Shown here: piece after piece, positions 57,190-64,000 of the stretch
Position numbering within the stretch: position 1 is the stretch's first letter
How the letters are laid out: every line of letters starts with the position of its first letter
Assembly (NCBI GenBank): GCA_023213395.1
Contig: CM041465.1
Coordinates: 68,641,741 to 68,705,740, forward strand
Source of the DNA: Cycas panzhihuaensis
Taxonomy: Eukaryota; Cycadophyta
Direction of reading: 5' to 3'
DNA: 64,000 nt
Program-made: the position numbers and the translations under genes
Notes under the pieces: model-generated
Told to the model about the DNA's origin: nothing
Database searches by the model: none
What the model saw: the letters and a program-made list of their open reading frames with translations, nothing else

Positions 57190-58125
57190 TTATAAGGGCA
57201 ATGCAAGAATTTCCCCTCTCTATCATTATTATTACACCACAAGCATTTGCAAACTTAAGTAATTATATTAAGCACTTTTCATCCTCATGTAAGGAAATGT
57301 CACAAGAGAGTTGGCTCAAAATTCCACTGACAAATGCATCTCCAACACCAATTGTATCTACAACTTCTACTTTCAAACCACCTACTCTACCATTGAAGTC
57401 CTTTATATAATATCAACACTTCTCTTAACTTTCTGTGAAAAGGAGCATCTTATGATTTGAATGACAAAGCTTCCATGCAATAGTATTATCAATAAGGTCT
57501 TTGCCATTACCTAAAAATGAAATCTATGAAATCTCATCTTTACTTATCTTTGTAATATATACTTTATTGCATATGCTTAAAATACCCTCTTGAGTTACCT
57601 TTGTCTATGACCATAATAGTAGCCTCAAATTAGGAACATATATAAGAAGAGAGCCAATATCTTTAACTATCTTTATTACAGTAAGATGTGCTAATTTACA
57701 TGGATCTACAATTAGATTTATAGACTTGTAGTGCAAAATTATTACCTTCTTAAGAGGATATACTTCAAACTTTAATTCAAGAAGTAGCATATTTACACTA
57801 GGATTTTTATAGAACATAAATTCTTATTCACCATCTGCTCTTACTATAACAAAATCTAGAGAATTTCTAACACTAACATCAAAACTCATGCCTTTTTTAT
57901 CCTTTTTTTTTTTTTAAGATATTAGTAAGCATATATCCAAATTCATACTTACCAACCTTTCCAGTAAATATTGAAAAAACACCAAGCCTTGTTATGCTGA
58001 TAATAACATTAGTAGGTGCACCTCCTATAGTTTTTTTGAAAGTAGGAGCTTTAACAAGGGACATCCCAATAACTATTAAGACAAAATCAATGAGCATTTC
58101 TCTAAATAAGCAAATAGATAATAGA
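57190..58125 (-). pseudogene. FRK: intronless fructokinase pseudogene in element K
   Basis: A near full-length copy of a plant fructokinase (pfkB family), which phosphorylates fructose in the cytosol. Reading leftwards from about 58120: EMLIDFV, then KTIGGAPTNVIISITRLGVF, GKVGKYEFGYML, a frameshift in an A-run, GMSFDVSVRNSLDFVIVRAD, a stop, then EFMFYKNPS, DPCKLAHLTVIKIVKDIGSL, PNLRLLLWS, EGILSIC and GRVGGLKVEVVDTIGVGDAF. Last come GILSQL, KFANACGV and, after a small deletion, an ILALPL-like end. The pfkB signature GVGD with its catalytic Asp remains. Length (about 935 bp) equals the spliced coding region, so introns are absent. At least six stops and two frameshifts make it inactive. Confidence 0.92.
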
Positions 58126-58732
58126 TTTAATTGGATAAAACAAGAGTTTAGATCACAGATATTATATGACAGAATCAAAAAGGTATAAAGAGGATCCAAG
58201 AAATTAAAAAAGAGAATTTCAAAAGCTTATTAGCTACCCTTTCTCTATATGCTTCCTTTCATGAGGATCACTAGACTAATGTCAACTTATCCATCTGCCT
58301 GATGATCTTACTCCACGTGGCTCTACACCAAAATTATAGTCAAAATGTTGACAAATACAACCCTAGCTAATGGCAATAAGATGAACGAATGTGTATAAAT
58401 ATTAACATTCTGTGTTATATTATTTATTCAAAAAAACTACTTGACTTTCTCCCTCTAGGAGGCAATTTTTTCTCTATAGAATACTCAAAATTTTATTTTC
58501 TAAATATTTCAATAGAAAGCAAAACATTGATGATGTGTCCCCTAAAAAGGCTTTCAATATTTGGTGATTAGCGCTTAATATTTAAGTTCATAGTTGCCCT
58601 TCATGAATATCCTAGTTTGAAACCCTTAAGCTTTATAATTCATAATTGATTGTCTTCACGTATTAATAGGTTAACCTTGGCTCTTCAATCTTTCCTCTTT
58701 AATTTACTATATATGATCAATCATGTTAACCT
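58126..58732 (-). other. K leader
   Basis: About 600 bp between the K primer-binding site and the fructokinase copy. No Gag was recognised. The 60-codon open stretch 58389-58571 (plus) has no recognisable motif. Confidence 0.45.
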
Positions 58733-58744
58733 ACTCTAATACCA

Positions 58745-59106
58745 TGTTGAAAATATAGCAGAGTTATTCTATTAGACATATGAATATATAATAAAATGCA
58801 TGTACATGAGATGATAACAGACGTAAATAATAAATAAACAAACTAAAAAGGGAAGTATATACAAACATATAAGGCAATAAAGCTTATGAGCAATGATCAT
58901 CTCTAATTATCGCATTAGGTATAAATATATACTTATAGCACACAGTCACCTCATATTTGTCCAATCATATGTAAGAACATGTATGTCCACTAATGGGATA
59001 ATTATATGAATAGGTGCATACCACCTTGCATACAACTTGATATCCTAATTTAATAGTCCTATGAGAGAGTTAAGGGGGGCTCCTTAACATTAACATTACC
59101 TCATTA
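58745..59106 (-). repeat. K 5' LTR and primer-binding site
   Basis: LTR beginning (plus strand) TGTTGAAAATATAGC. Its left neighbour reads TGGTATTAGAGT on the minus strand (58744-58733). The right end is diverged from the other LTR, so 59106 is approximate. Confidence 0.8.
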
Positions 59107-60060
59107 ATTATTATCTCTAATAAAAACTTCACAAAAAAGGTTCAACCCCTAAAATAATAGGAAAAAAAACATTTATAGATAAATAAACCTATGGTTTTAT
59201 AAAATAATGGGTGTCAATATTTTTTGGATGTAAACTACCTCAAATAGTGTGAAAAAAATCAATAAAAATCTTTTTAAATCACTTCATATTAAATTATGGG
59301 CTATATTATTGTGAATGTAAGTGCATTGTTATGTAGTACAATGGTGTACATTATTGTAAGAATTATGCACTCCTCTAAAAAATTGTATACTACTCTAAAA
59401 GTTATGCACCATTCTAACACAAAGTGATGCTTATGTACTATTCTAAAAATTTATAGTATAGTGTGCACCACTCTAAAACAAATATGTGCATATACATCGA
59501 TCTAAAAATTTAAAGTGGTGTAGTGTGTACCTCTTTAAAAGTTTAAAATTTGCTATAGAATTTAAAATGGACATAACTTCCTTATATGGTGTTTGTTTTT
59601 ATCCCATAACCATTCATTTGCTATGTACACAACAAGATCTACATAATGGACTAAGTGAGATAGTCAATTTTATTTATTTTAAATGTTAAAATTATAAAAG
59701 AATGTATAAAGTAAATAAAAATACTTTTAAAAAGTCAAAACTCAGAGAAAAAAATTAGAAAATAATAAATCAAGATTAAGAGACAAAGCATAAATATGAA
59801 AAGCTCAAAGTAAGATGGAAATGAGATAAATTTTGATGAAAGAAATACAAAAAAGCATATTGAGCATTTATGGTAGATGAAACTAAAGTTGTATTCATAA
59901 TTATATAGGTATAAAAGTATCATTATAAGCAATAAGATACAATCGTAGACACATTTATTTATACATAAGCAAAATTAGATAAAGTAAACCATCCATAGCT
60001 TTAGTTGAATTAAAATAAAGAAATATACTTAGCCACATCAAGGAGGTCCAGAAGTAAGTA
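59107..60060. repeat. repeat R1, copy B, part 2
   Basis: Collinear with 16150-16897 and 19570-19725 of copy A. It carries the site near 59897 where copy A holds the LINE and itself has no LINE. It contains the internal degenerate repeat (59330-59540). Confidence 0.65.
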
Positions 60061-60750
60061 AATAACCCTCACAAGGGTAACAATTGACCTTCACACTTTG
60101 AGTAACCCCCTATGGATTTCATAAACTATTATTTAAACAAAAAAAATTTAAATAATCAAGGGAAATATTCTCTGTACAATATATACATGATAAGAACATT
60201 CCTTATTAATTATAAAATGTTTCAATGAACCATAAAAGAGATGCAAAATCTTCTTTAATAAGTTTTAATATGTCTTCTTGTATGCCCTCCACTAGTAATG
60301 CTTCATTTCTTTCATTGACTTCTACAATATCTATAAACTTGTTCATGGAAAGAAGCACATTTCCTAGGAGTAATAATAAGAATTTGGCACATTTTGAGCT
60401 TTATGATTTACACCTAAGTGTAGCATCAAAGCAATCAAAGTAAATAAGAAAACATTCTACTTAAGTACTCCATCAACCAATAATTATTTAATTAATTTAG
60501 CTATATGTGCCATAATTCTACTATTCATATGAATAAGATAATAACCTTATAAAATTCAAAGAATCAGGGCCACTTCACAATTTACAAGAGGACTAACAAT
60601 TTACATGGGCTTCTCACAAAATATTTTATCTAAATTCACTATTGGGCCATTTTTTGGAGGTACAAGTGAGTGTTCAAACAAAGCTAGCACCACATTAGAT
60701 ATTTTATTTATTTTAATCAAATAATTTCTTCACTAAACTCTATTTCTATT
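60061..60750. other. boundary between R1 and gypsy remnant
   Basis: AT-rich. The gypsy integrase would be expected here on the minus strand but was not recognised. The 72-codon open stretch 60225-60443 (plus) has no known motif. Confidence 0.35.
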
Positions 60751-60759
60751 TCCTTTTCA

Positions 60760-61310
60760 TTAGTATCAACCTCTCCCACATATATGTTTGTAAAATTTTC
60801 TATTCCTTGTATAAAACATAGAACTCGCTCATCATCATTAAACACTTAACAATTCTATACATTATCTAGGATAGAAAGTCTTATAACAACTTTCACCATA
60901 TCACTTTTTTAATATTTGTTGGAATTAACTTTCAACAAAGAAGTAGCTACAACTAGTAAGTTTACAAGCTAATTATTTTCCTTGAAAATATGTTGAATAG
61001 AAAAAACTTAAAAATCATGTAATAATTCCCATACTCTTTGATGATATTGTTTTAATATTTCTTATTCACATGCATTTATAATCTAGTGGAAAATCAATTC
61101 AAAATCTCCAAAGACTAGATGAAGTTTAATCATTAAATTTATAGCCTTATAAATGCTTAATATTAATGCTTCAAATTCTACTACATTATTAGCACATTCA
61201 AATGACAACCTCTAAGAAAAAGAAAAAGTTTTTCCACTTAGAGATTGAATGATAATAGTTGCTATATCACCCATTTTTCATTTGGCTCCAAAAAAGCATA
61301 AGTCTACACT
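60760..61310 (-). pseudogene. gypsy RNase H pseudogene
   Basis: RNase H domain as found in plant gypsy elements of the type with 'FECTNNVAEYEALI..' and 'FSIQHIPR.EN..AD'. Here, reading leftwards, are SLSGKTFSFS, SFECANNVVEFEALILSIYK, LVFGDFELIFH and FSIQHIFKENN followed by a stop and LVNLLVVATSLLKV. The catalytic Glu of the 'AEYEAL' helix and the Asp of GD(S/F)E are readable. Several TAG and TAA codons stand at expected Gln positions. Confidence 0.82.
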
Positions 61311-61544
61311 TTTATATCTTTATCTTATTCTAGTAAGTATTCATCTTCTTTGATAATGGACAATTGATTTTCAACTTCTATAAGAACTATATATATTTTC
61401 ATCTCACTTGGATTAAAGAAACATCCAAATATCATATACTCTCTAGTATGAACATGACTAGCAAAACTTTCTTCCTTAGGTTAAAGTCATTAAATGTTCT
61501 CTTATAGGAAAGGTGATGTTAGGCATTCTAATATTAGGTATGGC

Positions 61545-61925
61545 TCCAGTCTCATAAACTCATTCTTCGCCCAATAATAGACCATAAAGAAGTGGTATAT
61601 TAACCACCATAATCAAGATTATAGCAATAATTTGTTGGGCATTCAAATTAATTATGAGATATTTGATCTCTTTTATAATGGACATAGTTTTGAAGTCTAT
61701 TGATTTTATTAGTTGCTTTGCTTTAGTCGGGATTTAATAATTATATAAGGCATCATATTATGTTATGCTTCTATGTCTATAATGTAATTATGGAAGACAA
61801 AATCATTATAGATATTCAACGAGAAGTAAAAAGGGGGATTTCTAGACTTAATGGGAAGAATTGTTACTTCTACTATCTCATCTTCATTCATAGCATTTAA
61901 AAATTGATCATCATTCTAAAATTTT
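61545..61925 (-). pseudogene. gypsy aspartic protease pseudogene
   Basis: Retroviral-type aspartic protease of the gypsy remnant. Reading leftwards: NAMNEDEIVEVTILPIKSRN, PPFYFSLNIYND, IIDIEA, a stop, HNMMPYI, then NIPLLYGLLLGEEWVYETGA. The pattern matches the plant gypsy protease ('PPFYVSLN.. LDSGASHNLMP' and 'DVP..FGMLLSR.W'), with the catalytic DSG changed to DIE. Frameshifts separate the parts. Confidence 0.78.
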
Positions 61926-62699
61926 TTCATATGTCTATCTTTCTATTCTAGAAGCTTCATGACTTGGTGGAGACTCAAACCTATAAGATATCTTGAAAGG
62001 CCTTCGATAATGTCATACCTTTTAATAGGCCTATTTAGTCATTGATTTAAATTTTAGGTATTGATTAAACTGTTGGATTATGAGGCCTTTTTTTAGGAGT
62101 ATCATTTTATATAAATCTAAAGCTATATTGATATTAAATGAAATAGCCTTTTGTTAAACCTAACTTTGGCCTCTTTGTTTAGCCATTTGAGCTCCAATCA
62201 AGACTACCATCGTGGCTCAATTTGGGTTTATTCCTTCCTCTTTTGTAAAGGAAGCCATGTCTATGCTAAAATAAGAAGTTTTAGACTTTATAAGATTCTT
62301 CTAAGCCCCCATAACATTGAATAGTTCATAAAACTTAGTAGCCTATTCATTAATAAATATATGGTCAAATTTTGATTTATTATTAGTAGCATTAAGCTCT
62401 TATTTTACCTCTTGAGCACTAAGTATTTTTGAGGTTCTTTACCTTTATCTTATTTCTTTTATTATTTTAACTTGTTATCTATCCTCCTTATTAAGAATTG
62501 GGTTTGGGTTTCTGAATAGATAGTAGAAGTAAAGGTAGAAGTATGTAACATAACCCTACCTTTCCTAAGCACTAGTAAACAAGAGTCCCTAAATGGTTAA
62601 GGATTGATATTAGTTGTTAAGATAGGTGCAACAGTTGTTAAGCCTTCCAATAAGATGTAAGGCTGATAAGGCTAAGGATCACAAGGATGAAGACCCCCA

Positions 62700-63530
62700 T
62701 ATATCTATTTAAAGAGTCAAATATCACTTGTAAAGGGTTGTTGAGTATTATTATCTTTCAAAGAGAAAGTACTTCAGTACTCATTTTGGTGTTTAATTTG
62801 TGATCTCTTTGCATATTTTGTTCTCATTAAGGTGATATTTAGCTTTGGTTTCTATTAATCTACATTTGCAAGGTTGATTTTCTAAAAGGAAACACTTTAA
62901 AGCCTCTATTTGGGGCTTATTATGAAATATGATCTTACTTTTCCAAACTTGTTCCATACCCCGGTCTAACTCCTTTACATCATCAATTATATTAGGTAGC
63001 TTATATACTATCATAAACCTTATTTCATTATATAACCCTTCCAAGAACTATTTTTTATTATATTTTAAAGGACAATTTATAACCTATAACATTCATCTTT
63101 AGGATTTTATTAAATCTCTCTACATAGCTTGTTATAGTTTCTTGGGCCCCTTTTTAAGGGTAGATAACTCTGTTGCAAAAGTAACCACAATCTTTGAAAT
63201 TTAATATTTTGGTTTAAAAGCATCCAGTATGCTTCTCCTATAAGTAATAGAACTAGTAGGGAGTGATTCAAACTATTCAGATACTTTCTCTATTAAGGAA
63301 TAAATAAACACACCAAAAGCTACATTAGACTCCTTTATATTAGACATTTTTCACATGCTTGGAAATTTTTCTAAATGTTGCTTTATTATCCTTGTCCTAT
63401 CTCCTTTGAATTGAAGGCAAGCATTCCAGACCTTCTGAAGAACACCATTCTGATCTTCTTGTAAACTTAATAGTTCATTAATTATCCAAGGAGTCTCATC
63501 TCGATTTCCTCTTTAATTATTACCTCATTT
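62700..63530 (-). pseudogene. gypsy Gag pseudogene
   Basis: Gag capsid region (Retrotrans_gag family). Reading leftwards: FKGDRTRIIKQHLEKFPSM, MSNIKESNVAFGVFIYSLIE, FESLPTSSITYRRSILDAFK and, in the 83-codon open stretch 62793-63044, FLEGLYNEIRFMIVYKLPNI followed by DDVKELDRGMEQV. The order fits the capsid consensus ('F.G....H...F...C....', 'SL.G.A..WF.SLP..SI..W..L...F', 'F..GL..EIR'). There are stops and one deletion. The zinc knuckle is not recognisable. The start codon is unknown. Confidence 0.82.
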
Positions 63531-64000
63531 TCACCCATTTATGAGTTGTCAAAGGCAATGGTTTTAGTGTCTTCAAAAAAGAAATCTTAAGGTTTAATAA
63601 TCAGGACTTCAACCTTAATTAGAATCCTTCTTCTTCATTCTTCTTAAGGAGAATGTAAAAGTTCCTCCCCTACACCTTAAGATCTAAACAACTATGTATA
63701 TGATATCCTAAAATCTTAAGCCAACTTTAAGACCTTTCTATAAATCAAACTAAGTAATTATCTCTAAAAATTTCTAATTCTAGAGAAATTTCCTACTATA
63801 GTCACCAAGATGTTTAATAGTATTCTTATATCTTCCAAGATTGCTTGAATGAAGTGGTTAGCTCTACAAAGTATTCACTTTTAGATGAAAAAATAGAGTA
63901 ATTGATGGGTGAAAAACCCTTTACTTTAAAGGACAACTCCTAACTATTTATAGTTGTTAATATATAGATATATAGGATTTATAATATGTAAAAATAGATA
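63531..64000. other. window end, no gene seen
   Basis: Probably the leader of the gypsy remnant, continuing beyond the window. No LTR boundary or coding sequence could be identified. Confidence 0.35.

Larger units (their letters stand above)
55393..59106 (-). mobile_element. K, LTR element carrying fructokinase and CIPK copies
   Basis: A 3.7-kb minus-strand element. The LTRs are 55393-55754 and 58745-59106 (about 362 bp each, collinear, with shared TTAGACATATGAATATA). Next to the right LTR is TGGTATTAGAGT (minus strand, 58744-58733), a primer-binding site with two changes. Next to the left LTR is a G-rich polypurine tract (minus strand GTGGGGGGGGGTGG, 55768-55755). Instead of gag-pol the 3-kb interior holds a near-complete intronless fructokinase copy and a CIPK kinase fragment, both in element sense. 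The target-site duplication is unclear. K interrupts R1 copy B. Confidence 0.85.
60751..63530 (-). mobile_element. Ty3/gypsy remnant (gag, protease, RNase H)
   Basis: A minus-strand fragment of a plant Ty3/gypsy retrotransposon. Gag (62700-63530), protease (61545-61925) and RNase H (60760-61310) occur in the right order, but the reverse transcriptase that should separate the last two is absent: only about 235 bp lie between them. No integrase, LTR or primer-binding site is visible. It is heavily interrupted by stops. Confidence 0.82.

Noticed and set aside
57190-58125. A functional fructokinase gene.
   Set aside because: Several in-frame stops and at least two frameshifts interrupt the pfkB domain, and no uninterrupted frame longer than about 100 codons remains.
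1-64000. tRNA, rRNA or organelle-derived inserts.
   Set aside because: Apart from the SINE head, no tRNA-like box pair, rRNA segment or plastid or mitochondrial gene was recognised on reading both strands. A covariance-model search would be needed to be certain.

Overview
The window looks like a gene desert in a large plant nuclear genome. No intact gene is visible. Base composition, judged by counting sample lines, is roughly 28-30 % GC. The recognisable sequence is retrotransposons, their LTRs, and decayed copies of plant genes: ribosomal protein eS1, fructokinase, CIPK kinase, calmodulin, RAD6-type E2, HECT ligase, class II trehalose-phosphate synthase and a plant BTB protein. In-frame stops sit mostly where Gln, Arg or Trp is expected, as cytosine-methylation decay would produce. 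Low GC plus such decay would suit a gnetophyte such as Welwitschia, but that species guess is weak.

Layout. 1-2.94 kb: a retrotransposon LTR edge and a minus-strand Ty1/copia fragment. 4.25-4.53 kb: 5' third of a ribosomal protein eS1 (RPS3a) pseudogene. 5.19-5.59 kb: LTR and primer-binding site of a minus-strand element J. 7.27-19.7 kb: dispersed repeat R1 (copy A), broken by a SINE, a full-length copia element CopA (8101-15738, TSD CAAGA) and a 5'-truncated LINE (16909-19558, 11-bp TSD). 21.39-44.96 kb: a nested stack. The minus-strand copia H contains element E (25568-28834, TSD AACTT) and the plus-strand copia G (28921-43702). G in turn contains F1 (29196-31998, TSD ATTGA) and F2 (33931-39268, TSD CCAAT/CCAGT). 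44.96-47.93 kb: degenerate tandem repeats. 47927-53606: F3 (TSD ATGAG), sister of F2. 54.77-60.06 kb: R1 copy B, interrupted by LTR element K (55393-59106). 60.7-63.5 kb: minus-strand Ty3/gypsy remnant with gag, protease and RNase H but no visible reverse transcriptase.

Most interesting content. F1-F3 form a non-autonomous LTR family that encodes only a copia-like Gag lacking a zinc knuckle. F2 and F3 share a collinear backbone but carry different host coding fragments at the same internal position, antisense to the element. F2 carries HECT E3 ligase, RAD6-type E2 and trehalose-phosphate synthase. F3 carries a BTB protein and calmodulin. K has no gag or pol and carries a nearly complete intronless fructokinase copy plus a CIPK kinase fragment, both in element sense. 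Element E holds a further unidentified protein-like stretch. Together they suggest repeated capture of host cDNA by LTR elements (transduplication). All of these genes are broken.
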